A DNA stretch of 19,939 bases, taken from NCBI GenBank assembly GCA_030705745.1, contig JAUZPT010000011.1, forward strand, positions 1 through 19,939, in the 5' to 3' direction. The position numbers and the translations under genes are program-made. Shown here piece by piece: positions 1-7,467 of this stretch (positions within the stretch are counted from its first letter, which is position 1; the number at the start of each line of letters is the position of its first letter). Source of the stretch: Bacillota bacterium (GTDB lineage: Bacteria; Bacillota; Bacilli; Bacillales; Cytobacillaceae). The notes beneath the pieces are model-generated. The model was not told where the DNA came from. It did no database searches and saw only the letters and a list, made by a program, of their open reading frames with translations.

Positions 1-1173
1 ATTTTTCATCTCGTTTTGATTACTAGCCCGAAAATGACGAAGTGGAACAATTCCTATTTTATTTTATACGTATTGTCTCGAATACTTGAGGCACTGAAGT
101 TCAACTTCGCTTTTGCAGGGCATGGAGGACGATATGTTAAAAAAGGCCTGGATCCTGATAAATATTTAATCTGGAAAAAAGTCCTTCTTGGAGTTGTAAT
201 CTCCATTCCGGTTTTGTTTATTGTCTTGCAATTACTTATGGCTGCGGATAGCCAATTCGAACGAATCATCGGCGGGTTTCCACAATGGCTGGAGGTAATA
301 AACGCAGAAAGCTTTTTCCGAATACTCGTTGTACTGATTTATACATGTGGGTTTTTTGGCTTATTGCAGGTTTTATTCAAAAAGCAAATACAAGTGATGA
401 GGCAAGAGAATGAAAAGAAGTCTTTCGCCTTGGATGGAGTCATCGCAGTGACGGTGCTCGTTTTATTCAATGCGGTTTATGTTCTTTTCGTTATTGTCCA
501 ATTTAAATACTTTTTCAGTGGTACGCTTCAGGGAGATTATACATTTGCACAATATGCTCGCCGCGGATTTTTTGAACTTTTGTTTGTCACAATGATTAAT
601 TTGTCGATCACAGTGGCAGTCATCGCATTAGTCTCCCCATCGGGAAAGGGAGCGAAAAAATTCATCCAATCGATGCTCACGGTACTTGTTTTAACGAGCG
701 GCGTTATCTTAAGTTCAGCTTTTTTGCGCCTGCTCATGTACGAAGATGCGTATGGATTTACTTTTACAAGAGTGCTTGTGCACTCATTTATGATATTTCT
801 CATGCTCATTCTATCGTTTACTGCCGTAAAAATTTGGCTTGAAAAAGTCTCTCTGTTTCACTTTTATTTCATTACATCGCTCATTTACTATACAGCCATC
901 AATATTGTGAATATCGACCAAATTGTCGTCAAACAAAATATGGACCGCTATGAATCGACCGGGAAAATTGACGTCCAATACTTAAGCCATTTTTCTAGCA
1001 CGGGTGTATTAGGGTTGATCGATCTTTATAAAAAAAAGCCCAATATCCCGGAATTAAGGAATGAATTAACTCATCAAAAAAATTGGGTGAGAAATGGTGA
1101 AAGCCATTGGCAATCCTATAATCTTATTCGTTCACGTGCTGCCGAACAATTAAAAAATTTATCGATTAAATAG
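1..1173 (+). CDS. DUF4173-type multi-pass membrane protein, 5' end outside window
   Basis: The frame is open from the left edge of the window, so the true start lies upstream and this is a C-terminal part of about 390 residues. About seven hydrophobic segments of membrane-spanning length are visible, for example near residues 55-75, 100-122, 138-165, 183-207, 217-240, 252-275 and 280-300 of the visible part. They are followed by a soluble, charged tail of about 80 residues. The pattern and the conserved 'RxLMYEDAYGFTxxR' stretch fit the DUF4173 family of Firmicute membrane proteins. Function is not known for the family and nothing here adds to it. The gene ends just before a clear intrinsic terminator. 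Family assignment is from memory of the motif and could be wrong at the exact DUF number; a membrane protein is certain. Confidence 0.7.
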   Translation: MFHLVLITSPKMTKWNNSYFILYVLSRILEALKFNFAFAGHGGRYVKKGLDPDKYLIWKKVLLGVVISIPVLFIVLQLLMAADSQFERIIGGFPQWLEVINAESFFRILVVLIYTCGFFGLLQVLFKKQIQVMRQENEKKSFALDGVIAVTVLVLFNAVYVLFVIVQFKYFFSGTLQGDYTFAQYARRGFFELLFVTMINLSITVAVIALVSPSGKGAKKFIQSMLTVLVLTSGVILSSAFLRLLMYEDAYGFTFTRVLVHSFMIFLMLILSFTAVKIWLEKVSLFHFYFITSLIYYTAINIVNIDQIVVKQNMDRYESTGKIDVQYLSHFSSTGVLGLIDLYKKKPNIPELRNELTHQKNWVRNGESHWQSYNLIRSRAAEQLKNLSIK

Positions 1174-1178
1174 AATGA

Positions 1179-1212
1179 AACCACTCCTGTACTGATTGCA
1201 GGAGTGGTTTTT
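1179..1212 (+). terminator. Rho-independent terminator after the membrane protein gene
   Basis: An 11-bp perfect stem (AACCACTCCTG at 1179-1189 with its complement at 1199-1209) closes a 9-base loop and runs into a T-rich tail at 1207-1212. It lies 5 bases after the stop codon. Confidence 0.88.
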
Positions 1213-1263
1213 AAAAAATTGCATTTAGTTTTTGTGGTGAAATGCCACTGCAATCCTTTATCA

Positions 1264-1272
1264 TGGTAAAAT
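1264..1272 (+). promoter_or_regulatory. Possible extended -10 promoter of the HAD gene
   Basis: TGGTAAAAT (1264-1272) matches an extended -10 (TGn plus TAAAAT). It sits 36 bases before the chosen start at 1308 and just after the upstream terminator. No convincing -35 hexamer is visible at 16-18 bases upstream, so this is only a candidate. Confidence 0.35.
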
Positions 1273-1307
1273 GGAGTATAAATGTTTTCTGGAATGAGGT
1301 TGGTTTG

Positions 1308-2447
1308 ATGATTAAAACGATGTTGTTTGATGTGGATGGAGTATTGTTGAGTGAGGAGCATTATTTCGACGCCTCCGCATTGACAGTTTGGGAGCTTTTA
1401 TACAGCAATAACTATCTTGGTCTGCAGCCGCAAAAATTTTCAACGGAATATACATCTTCTGAAATAACAGCGATAAGAGAACAAGTTTTTCAGGAAGATG
1501 CGGTTTTGAAATTTTTAAAATCCCGTGGACTTAATGCGAATTGGGATATGATTTATTTAACGTTTAGCTATCAGCTCATCCATCTTTTATCCCAAATTAA
1601 AGAGGTGGAGTCAGAGCATATTAAAAAATGGCTTGGAATCCAAATCACAAGGGAAACGTTGCTCGAAATCGGAAATACACTTAAAAAACACAAAGTTACA
1701 GTCGAATTTCATTTATTTTTGGAAGACTTCCATCAATCTGTTGGGATGAAACAGTCACTATTTGATTATTTGGACACACTTGCAAAAGAAAAATTAGGTA
1801 TTGAAACAACTGTATTCCGCCAAAAGGGAACTCTTTGGTCCGTTTGTGAACATATTTCTCAGGAATGGTACGTAGGGGATGAAAATGTTTTCGCATCGAC
1901 AGGCAGGCCTTCGGTTCAGTTGGGCAAGAAAGGGTTTTTGGCGAATGAGGAAACGCTGCGGTCAAAGTCAGAAATAAGCGAGCTTTTCGAGTTTTTATTG
2001 AATGCTGGAATTTCGATCGGAATTGGAACGGGCCGGCCGGCTTTGGAAACGATTGAACCGTTCAAGCATTTAAACTGGCTGCGTTATTTTGAGGAAAACC
2101 ATATCGTAACTGCCGATGAAGTTTTAAAGGCTCAAAATGAATACACGAGCAAAAAATCGTTATCTAAACCACATCCATATACGTATATCCAGGCGCTGTA
2201 TGGCAAGGATTATCCGATTCAGGATTGCCTGCAAAAACACTTGCCGATTGAAAGCGCAAAGGAAGTATTGATTGTTGGAGATTCTCTTGCTGATTTATTG
2301 GCAGCACGCGAAATGGGTGCGACATTTGCAGCCGTTTTAACAGGGCTTTCCGGCCAAAATGCGAGAAGCGAATTCGAAAAATATCAAGCTGATTATATCC
2401 TCGATTCCGTTTTGGATGTTAAAAATTTAGTAGAGAGCATATATTGA
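1308..2447 (+). CDS. HAD-superfamily hydrolase with large cap insertion
   Basis: Likely a phosphatase or phosphotransferase of the haloacid dehalogenase superfamily; the substrate is unknown. Of 379 residues, motif I is DVDGV at residues 8-12 (Asp8 nucleophile, Asp10 acid/base), motif II is the Thr in GTGRP near residue 240, motif III is the Lys in LSKPHPY near 286, and motif IV is GDSLAD near 324-329. All four are present and ordered, so the enzyme looks active. About 225 residues separate motifs I and II, which is much longer than a usual C1 cap. The start at 1308 is chosen because GAGGT (1296-1300) sits 7 bases upstream and the DxDxG motif is then at the usual N-terminal position. An in-frame ATG at 1242 would add 22 residues without a ribosome site. 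The gene is convergent with serA, with a terminator between them; I see no direct link to serine synthesis. Confidence 0.85.
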   Translation: MIKTMLFDVDGVLLSEEHYFDASALTVWELLYSNNYLGLQPQKFSTEYTSSEITAIREQVFQEDAVLKFLKSRGLNANWDMIYLTFSYQLIHLLSQIKEVESEHIKKWLGIQITRETLLEIGNTLKKHKVTVEFHLFLEDFHQSVGMKQSLFDYLDTLAKEKLGIETTVFRQKGTLWSVCEHISQEWYVGDENVFASTGRPSVQLGKKGFLANEETLRSKSEISELFEFLLNAGISIGIGTGRPALETIEPFKHLNWLRYFEENHIVTADEVLKAQNEYTSKKSLSKPHPYTYIQALYGKDYPIQDCLQKHLPIESAKEVLIVGDSLADLLAAREMGATFAAVLTGLSGQNARSEFEKYQADYILDSVLDVKNLVESIY

Positions 2448-2469
2448 CTTTTATTCAGTCGGAATACAG

Positions 2470-2499
2470 AAAGAGGGGGAACCGTACCCCTCTTTTTGT
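2470..2499. terminator. Bidirectional terminator between HAD gene and serA
   Basis: A 9-bp stem (AAAGAGGGG at 2470-2478 with its complement at 2487-2495) is followed by a T run on the plus strand. The mirrored A/T flanks give a weaker T run on the minus strand. It sits between two convergent stops (2447 and 2514), so it can serve both genes. Confidence 0.82.
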
Positions 2500-2513
2500 T
2501 ATTAGATTTGTTA

Positions 2514-4130
2514 TTAAAAAATGGACTGGTTGGCGGATGGTGCGGGCAACTCCAAATTTTCAATTTCCTTTAAACCTTTAATTAATCCAAGCTGTTTAAT
2601 CACACCAATATCAGCTTTTTTATCAAGCGTGAGTACCATAATTGCATCACCACCGACAGCTGTTCTGCCTACTTGCATCGTTCCGATATTTATCTCGTAA
2701 TCTCCTAAAATGGAACCTACTTTTCCAATCATTCCAGGGACGTCCTGATGACAAATATAAAGCAAGTAGCGTTCCGGCTTGACATCGACGCGGTAAGTAT
2801 TCATTTTAACTATTCGTGCGCCATATCCATTTAACACCGTGGCTCCGATGCTTGCAGTCTTGTTTTCGCGCGAAATCACGAGCTCCATATAATTGGCGAA
2901 TCCTTTGTTCGCCGCATTTTTTTGGACGGTGTACGGAACTCCTTTTTCTTTTAAAAGGTGAAACGCATTGATTGCATTAACAGAATCCTTAAAATGATAG
3001 GAAAGAATACCCTTTATCATCATTCTTGTTAATAAATCAGTATCCTCGTCAATCAAATCCCCGTAAAAATTTATTTCAATTTTATCTGGTGCCTGCTTTA
3101 ATAATTGAACGGACAGTTGACCGAGCTGTTCCCCAAGAATGAGGAAGGGCTGGAGTTTATGTTGAGCTCCACCCGTTATTTGCGGCATATTTACCGCATT
3201 GTGGATCGAGTTTGTTTCAAAAATTTCTATGATTTCTGCGCTCACCTCCTCAGCCACCTTTTCCTGAGCTTCAACCGTTGAAGCTGCAAGGTGGGGAGTA
3301 ACAATAATATTCGGATGTTCAAGCAGTTCTTTTTTAATTACAGGTTCATTTTCAAATACATCAAGAGCGGCCCCAGCCACATGACCGGACTGAAGTGCCC
3401 GAATGAGGGCATTTTCATCAAGTATTCCGCCACGTGCACAATTTATTATCCGCACACCACTCTTTGTTTTGCTCAAATAGTCATCATCGATAAGCGATCT
3501 TGTTTCGTTGGTAAGGGGAGTATGGAGAGTGATGATATCAGATTCCCTCGCAATTTGTTCAAGGCTTGCGTTTGTTACACCAATTTTTTTAGCACGTTCC
3601 TCTGTTAAATAAGGATCATAGCCTAAGATTGTCATGCCAAAGCTCTTGGCGCGTTTGGCAACCTCTGTACCTATTTTTCCCATTCCGATGATTCCGAGCG
3701 TTTTTTTGTATAATTCGATTCCCTTAAAAGCACTGCGGTTCCAAATTCCTTCAGACGTAATTCTATGGGCCTGCGGAATATGTTTTACTAAAGAGAGCAT
3801 CATCGCCAACGTATGCTCAGTAGCCGCAATCGTATTCGCACCAGGCGCATTGATCACGATAATTCCTTTTCTGGTTGCAGCATTCACATCGATGTTGTCA
3901 ATACCAACCCCTGCACGGGCAATGACCTTTAATCGGTCGGCATTGTGCAACACTTCCTCGGTGACCTGTGTTTGGCTGCGGACAATCAATGCATCATAAT
4001 TTTTGATGATCTCCTTGATGTCTCTAGGAGGCAATCCGATTCGTTTATCCACTGAAAAATGAGGATGTTCCATCAAACTGCGAAGTCCATGGTCACTGAT
4101 TTCATCCGTAACAAGTACTTTATAATGCAT
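2514..4130 (-). CDS. serA: D-3-phosphoglycerate dehydrogenase
   Basis: Oxidises 3-phosphoglycerate to 3-phosphohydroxypyruvate with NAD+, the first committed step of serine synthesis in the cytoplasm. The 538 residues match the long Bacillus form: a substrate/nucleotide-binding dehydrogenase core (about 1-315), an intervening ASB-type domain (about 320-450) and a C-terminal ACT domain (about 458-530) that in this family usually senses serine. The Rossmann motif GMGKIG is at 149-154. The catalytic trio is Arg233 (in CARGG), Glu262 (in ENEP) and His280 (in TPHLAAST). The start is supported by AAGGAGG about 9 bases upstream. The first 11 bp overlap the end of the aminotransferase gene, so the two are co-transcribed and probably translationally coupled under the serine T-box leader. 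Confidence 0.97.
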   Translation of the reverse strand: MHYKVLVTDEISDHGLRSLMEHPHFSVDKRIGLPPRDIKEIIKNYDALIVRSQTQVTEEVLHNADRLKVIARAGVGIDNIDVNAATRKGIIVINAPGANTIAATEHTLAMMLSLVKHIPQAHRITSEGIWNRSAFKGIELYKKTLGIIGMGKIGTEVAKRAKSFGMTILGYDPYLTEERAKKIGVTNASLEQIARESDIITLHTPLTNETRSLIDDDYLSKTKSGVRIINCARGGILDENALIRALQSGHVAGAALDVFENEPVIKKELLEHPNIIVTPHLAASTVEAQEKVAEEVSAEIIEIFETNSIHNAVNMPQITGGAQHKLQPFLILGEQLGQLSVQLLKQAPDKIEINFYGDLIDEDTDLLTRMMIKGILSYHFKDSVNAINAFHLLKEKGVPYTVQKNAANKGFANYMELVISRENKTASIGATVLNGYGARIVKMNTYRVDVKPERYLLYICHQDVPGMIGKVGSILGDYEINIGTMQVGRTAVGGDAIMVLTLDKKADIGVIKQLGLIKGLKEIENLELPAPSANQSIF

Positions 4131-5277
4131 GGATCCATACCTCCTTGGCCTTAGAAGTCGCTTTGCCTAGCAAATTCGTTATACCTAAATCATGCATTGT
4201 CATTTCAATTCCAGATAGTACTTTCAAAATGTCAAAAGGAGTGCAGTAGCCCATATGGCCAATTCTTATGATTTCACCTTTTAGTTTTCCTTGCCCGCCT
4301 GCGATGGTGATCCCATATTTTTTCTCCAAACCCGACTTAATTTGTTTTGTTTTTTCATTATTAGTGATTACTGATGTAATAGTAGAAGAAGCATCATCAT
4401 CACATGTGAGCAGTGGCAAATCTAAGGTCGTAAAACCTGCACGCACCATGTTTTTAAGTAGGTGATGCCGTTTGATGACATTTTCGAATCCTTCATCTTC
4501 AATCATTTTGCACACTTCCTGAGCTCCAAAAATAAGAGAAACTGCAGGAGTAAAAGGGGTGGATTTTTCTTTTTCATAAGAAGCTATATAACGGTTTAGA
4601 TCTAAATAAAACCTTTTGGTGCTACACATTCCAATTACTTTTTTTGCTCGTTCGCTAAAGGCGATAAAAGCGAGTCCCGGAGGCAGCATGAGCGCTTTTT
4701 GCGAGCCTGCTACAAGAATGTCGACATTCCATCTTTCCATATCCATCGGCACAGCGCCAATACAACTCACACCATCAACAATGAACAGAGCCTCGGTTTT
4801 CTGTTTCGTAACAAAACCTAAATCACGAATGGGATTTACAATACCAGTAGATGTTTCACAGTAGGTGGCAAAGACTGCCTTTATTTTTGTGTTGATGGAG
4901 TTCAAGAAGTTTTCCAAATCATCGTGGCAACATGTTTTTCCCCACTCGATGTTGAGTCGATGGACATTTGCTCCAAATGCTTCACAAATGCTCGCAAAGC
5001 GTTCACCAAATGCACCAGTGACGATGACGACAACATTATCATTTTCTTCGATGACATTTGCCGCGGCAGTTTCCAACGCAGAGGTTCCGCTGCCGGATAT
5101 TAAATAAACAGGATTTTTTGAGCCAAAGACCGGTGCAAGTCGTGTTGAAACATTCTCAAGCAGCATCGGAAAAGCACTTCCACGATGGGCAATCATTGGC
5201 TGATTCATTGCATGTTTCACACGTTCAGGGATCGGCGTCGGGCCCGGGGTAAATAAGCACTGTTGATCCATTAACAT
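4120..5277 (-). CDS. Class V aminotransferase (AGXT/PucG fold), probable phosphoserine aminotransferase role
   Basis: A PLP-dependent aminotransferase of the alanine/serine-glyoxylate aminotransferase group, 385 residues from the chosen start. Visible motifs are TPGPTPIP near the N-terminus, SGSGTSALE at 61-69 (PLP phosphate binding), DGVSCIGA from Asp168 (binds the PLP ring nitrogen) and AGSQKALMLPPG with the Schiff-base Lys194. The family includes alanine-glyoxylate, serine-pyruvate and some phosphoserine aminotransferases, so sequence alone does not fix the substrate. Being the first gene of a serine T-box operon and overlapping serA by 11 bp argues that it makes phosphoserine from 3-phosphohydroxypyruvate and glutamate (inference). 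Three close in-frame ATGs exist. The one at 5277 has GAAAGG 9 bases upstream; the one at 5286 abuts that site and is less likely; 5271 is possible. Confidence 0.88.
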   Translation of the reverse strand: MLMDQQCLFTPGPTPIPERVKHAMNQPMIAHRGSAFPMLLENVSTRLAPVFGSKNPVYLISGSGTSALETAAANVIEENDNVVVIVTGAFGERFASICEAFGANVHRLNIEWGKTCCHDDLENFLNSINTKIKAVFATYCETSTGIVNPIRDLGFVTKQKTEALFIVDGVSCIGAVPMDMERWNVDILVAGSQKALMLPPGLAFIAFSERAKKVIGMCSTKRFYLDLNRYIASYEKEKSTPFTPAVSLIFGAQEVCKMIEDEGFENVIKRHHLLKNMVRAGFTTLDLPLLTCDDDASSTITSVITNNEKTKQIKSGLEKKYGITIAGGQGKLKGEIIRIGHMGYCTPFDILKVLSGIEMTMHDLGITNLLGKATSKAKEVWIHAL

Positions 5278-5306
5278 GGCATTCATCCTTTCAAATAAAA
5301 ATAATT

Positions 5307-5352
5307 AAAAACGCCCCTCCCAACAGGCAGTATGATCCTGTTGGGAGGGGCG
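5307..5352 (-). terminator. Regulated terminator of the serine T-box leader
   Basis: A perfect 16-bp GC-rich stem (5312-5327 with 5337-5352) closes a 9-base loop. On the minus strand it is followed by a T run (5307-5311). Its 5' arm overlaps the bases that would pair with the T-box in the antiterminator, which is the classical switch. Confidence 0.93.
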
Positions 5353-5568
5353 TGGTATATACGCGGTGCCACCCTCATTTGTTACAATAAAAATAGTAAC
5401 CTCTAAACGATAACGGTGTTGGGCCGTCCCGGCCTAATTGATTTCAGCCGACAAGTTCAGAAGTGCTAGGTTTAATAAGAAAAGCATCGGTTCCCACCAG
5501 CCACCGACTCTCTGAGCCTTTTTCCCATCAACCTTCTTCATCATAACTACTATTATGAAAATCAATGT
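5307..5568 (-). ncRNA. T-box leader, serine-specific, upstream of aminotransferase-serA
   Basis: Read on the minus strand, this leader has the canonical T-box GAGGGTGGCACCGCG (5362-5376). Upstream is a Stem I region with the AGAGAG bulge and a TCGGT/ACCGA apical stem. The terminator that competes with the antiterminator lies downstream. The likely specifier is AGC (5465-5467), followed by A and held in a loop between GGTT/AACC and AGAA/TTCT pairings; AGC is a serine codon. The T-box bulge reads UGGC, which pairs with an acceptor end GCCA, as expected for a tRNA with discriminator G such as tRNA-Ser. Uncharged tRNA-Ser should therefore turn the operon on. The class is certain. The specifier was folded by eye, but two independent positions agree on serine. 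Confidence 0.93.
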
Positions 5569-5575
5569 ACTGAAT

Positions 5576-5604
5576 ATTCTATAATTTTAACAAGTATTTG
5601 TAAA
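5576..5604 (-). promoter_or_regulatory. Sigma-A promoter of the serine operon
   Basis: On the minus strand, -35 TTTACA (5599-5604) and -10 TAGAAT (5576-5581) are separated by exactly 17 bases. Each hexamer matches consensus at 5 of 6 positions. The predicted start near 5569 gives a leader of about 290 bases, the right size for a full T-box. Confidence 0.8.
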
Positions 5605-5755
5605 GGATATATGTCCTCATTTCTTAAAATGTACGATACGTATTGCCAATTTAGTACTGAAATTTTTGATGTTATATGAGTATTTTTAATTAGTCTGTCC
5701 AACTCGGATGGAAAATAGATTCGCAAGCATCTTTCGCATCGTTTTTGAAGTATTA

Positions 5756-5764
5756 TGCTAAAAT
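5756..5764 (+). promoter_or_regulatory. Extended -10 promoter of the DsbA-family gene
   Basis: TGCTAAAAT (5756-5764) is an extended -10 located 33 bases before the start codon. The -35 is weak (TTCGCA at 5734-5739, 19-base spacer). The rest of the interval 5605-5797 shows no other feature I can support. Confidence 0.5.
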
Positions 5765-5797
5765 AAGGTCAAGCTAAAGACTATATGAGGTGAAAAC

Positions 5798-6523
5798 ATG
5801 AAAATTGAAGTATGGTCCGATTTTGTATGTCCGTTTTGTTATATTGGCAAGCGCAGGCTGGAACAGGCACTTGACCAATTTCCGAATAAAGAACAAGTAG
5901 AAGTAGAGTTTAAAAGCTTTGAGCTCGATCCAAATTCTTCGCCATATCCAGGAAAAAACATTCACGAAGTTTTGGCAAAAAAATATGGCATGAGCCTCGA
6001 GCAAGCAAAGCAAGCGAATAAAAATGTTGGTGACCAGGCGGCAAGTGTCGGATTAACATTTAATTTTGAAGAAATGAAGCCAACAAATACGTTTGATGCA
6101 CATCGATTGGCAAAATATGCTCAAACAAAAGGCAAAGAAAAAGAGCTGACTGAGACGCTATTGAAAGCCTACTTTACTGAATCGAAGCATATTGGGGACG
6201 ATGAAACATTGGCTGACATTGCCCAAGCGGTCGGACTGGACAGGAATGAAGCGTTAACAATACTTCAAGACAAAACGGCCTTTGCGAACGATGTAAGAAT
6301 TGACGAAGGCATCGCACAACAATTCGGCATATCCGGAGTTCCATACTTTATCATAAACCGAAAGTATGCCATTTCAGGTGCACAGCCTGCAGAAACGTTT
6401 AAAAACGCGCTTGAAAAAGTTTGGCAGGAGGAGTCACCTGCGCCTGTTTTGCAAGATTTATCAACTGAAACTGGTGCAAGCTGTACCGATGACAGCTGTG
6501 CTGTTCCGGGTAATAAGGAATAG
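5798..6523 (+). CDS. DsbA-family oxidoreductase, FrnE-like
   Basis: A thioredoxin-fold thiol-disulfide oxidoreductase or 2-hydroxychromene-2-carboxylate-isomerase-like protein of 241 residues. The redox motif CPFC is at 11-14, directly after the first strand. The long helical insertion and the cis-Pro loop (GISGVPYF) are typical of the FrnE subgroup. No signal peptide is visible, so it should be cytoplasmic. The C-terminus carries a second cysteine pair, CTDDSC (229-234). A CX4C motif at the C-terminus is also known in Deinococcus FrnE, so this is probably functional rather than chance. The start has AGGTG about 7 bases upstream. It appears monocistronic, as the next gene has its own promoter. 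Confidence 0.9.
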   Translation: MKIEVWSDFVCPFCYIGKRRLEQALDQFPNKEQVEVEFKSFELDPNSSPYPGKNIHEVLAKKYGMSLEQAKQANKNVGDQAASVGLTFNFEEMKPTNTFDAHRLAKYAQTKGKEKELTETLLKAYFTESKHIGDDETLADIAQAVGLDRNEALTILQDKTAFANDVRIDEGIAQQFGISGVPYFIINRKYAISGAQPAETFKNALEKVWQEESPAPVLQDLSTETGASCTDDSCAVPGNKE

Positions 6524-6554
6524 CACAACCCTTTGATGGGATTTTTCAATTGAA

Positions 6555-6583
6555 TTATGATAATTTGGACAAAATGTTATAAT
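6555..6583 (+). promoter_or_regulatory. Promoter of the unknown gene at 6624
   Basis: A consensus extended -10, TGTTATAAT (6575-6583), contains a perfect TATAAT. A weak -35 (TTATGA, 6555-6560) lies at a 17-base spacing. The predicted start is about 35 bases before the TTG start codon. Confidence 0.7.
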
Positions 6584-6623
6584 AGTACATACATATTACA
6601 TCCAGCACGGGAGGATACGAAAC

Positions 6624-7256
6624 TTGTTACATAAACAAATGGAACTATATGTTGCAGAACTTGTAAAGACAATAACTAAGGAACCGACAGAAAGTGGCAC
6701 AATTCTTGAAATGTTTAAGGAAGAAAAAGAATATGCAGAAACGCATAACTTATTGCCAAGCGAGTTCAAAAGCAAGTTGAGTGTAAAAGATTCCGGATCA
6801 AGATTTTTAGACGCATATATCGAAAGAGGCGACAAGGAAACAGAATCGTTCATTGGAAATGAAAGTCCAGATTTTTTGAACGAGCCGCTTGCCTATTTTA
6901 AACAGCACAAAAATGAGTTTCTTTATCTTGAATCGAAATGGTTTGAAGTCATTGGTGTGGATGCGATTTCTCTTGAAGCGGATGATGTATTCGGAACGTA
7001 TGACGTGATGCTTGGCTTGAAGCTCCAAAAAAAAGTTGATAAAGTCTTAAAAAATTGTCTGAATGCATTGGTTCAAGGAGATGGAGCTTCCTACGATGTA
7101 TTGTTTAATGGCGAGGATGGCTTATGGAATGTGAATTTTGCACTGAATAATGTTGACGGTTTTACTGAGGAAATGTCTATTCGGGATGCATATGAATTAA
7201 TATACAGCTTATTATTTACGCTTGTCGAAAAGGTGGAAGAAGAAATCAAGGGGTGA
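6624..7256 (+). CDS. Uncharacterised soluble protein, TTG start
   Basis: I do not recognise this 210-residue protein. It is acidic, has no membrane segments or signal peptide and no cysteine-rich or nucleotide-binding motif. It looks mainly helical at both ends, with a mixed middle part (about 95-170). It is probably real: a perfect TATAAT extended -10 precedes it, GGGAGG (6609-6614) sits 9 bases before the TTG at 6624, and codon use resembles neighbouring genes. The next in-frame ATG (6639) is too far from the ribosome site to be the start. It lies between an oxidoreductase gene and the eut operon in the same direction. The hairpin at 7357-7402 would stop its transcripts before eutS, so a shared role with ethanolamine use is not implied. 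Confidence 0.75.
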   Translation: MLHKQMELYVAELVKTITKEPTESGTILEMFKEEKEYAETHNLLPSEFKSKLSVKDSGSRFLDAYIERGDKETESFIGNESPDFLNEPLAYFKQHKNEFLYLESKWFEVIGVDAISLEADDVFGTYDVMLGLKLQKKVDKVLKNCLNALVQGDGASYDVLFNGEDGLWNVNFALNNVDGFTEEMSIRDAYELIYSLLFTLVEKVEEEIKG

Positions 7257-7305
7257 AATGAAAACGAATTGCCCTTCTTTTCTTTTCGATTATGAAGTTC
7301 TTAAA

Positions 7306-7334
7306 TTGACACGATCCAGCCGATTTAATAAAAT
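7306..7334 (+). promoter_or_regulatory. Strong sigma-A promoter upstream of the eut operon
   Basis: A perfect -35 TTGACA (7306-7311), a 17-base spacer and -10 TAAAAT (7329-7334, 5 of 6) are present. The predicted start is near 7341, about 127 bases before eutS. This is the best promoter match in the gap 7257-7467, and it lies upstream of, not downstream of, the hairpin terminator there. Confidence 0.75.
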
Positions 7335-7356
7335 TTTATATATATTCACACAACTG

Positions 7357-7402
7357 ATGCTTAATAGTTCTTACAACCGTAAGTGCCTATTAAGCATTTT
7401 TT
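7357..7402 (+). terminator. Intrinsic terminator in the eut leader
   Basis: An outer 11-bp stem (ATGCTTAATAG at 7357-7367 with its complement at 7387-7397) encloses an inner 5-bp stem (7370-7374 with 7379-7383) and an AACC loop. A run of six T follows at 7397-7402. It ends transcripts from the gene at 6624 but also lies about 16 bases after the predicted eut transcription start, so it may act as an attenuator. Confidence 0.82.
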
Positions 7403-7467
7403 CTTAAATCCAGTTTTATCCTAAAAAAATAAAGAGGCTTTGTCCAATAAAAAAGGGTGGATTAAAC

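Noticed and set aside
1241..1256. Cobalamin riboswitch fragment (GCCACTG) before the HAD gene
   Set aside because: The heptamer stands alone; the gap from the terminator to the start codon is under 100 bases and no other riboswitch element is present.
1308..2447. HAD protein as the phosphoserine phosphatase completing the serine pathway
   Set aside because: It is convergent with the serine operon, separated by a terminator, not under the T-box, and its size and large cap do not look like SerB. Proximity alone is not enough.
5605..5755. Possible RNA gene or small ORF between the serine operon and the DsbA gene
   Set aside because: The stretch is AT-rich with no hairpin followed by a T run and no ORF with a ribosome site; I see only promoter-type sequence at its edges.
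7259..7272. cre site at the end of the unknown gene before eut
   Set aside because: TGAAAACGAATTGC has three mismatches in the conserved right half, so it is no better than chance.
7335..7467. EutV/ANTAR-type dual hairpin or cobalamin riboswitch in the eut leader
   Set aside because: Only one hairpin is visible, its loop is AACC rather than a hexaloop with A1 and G4, and the leader is far too short for a cobalamin riboswitch.
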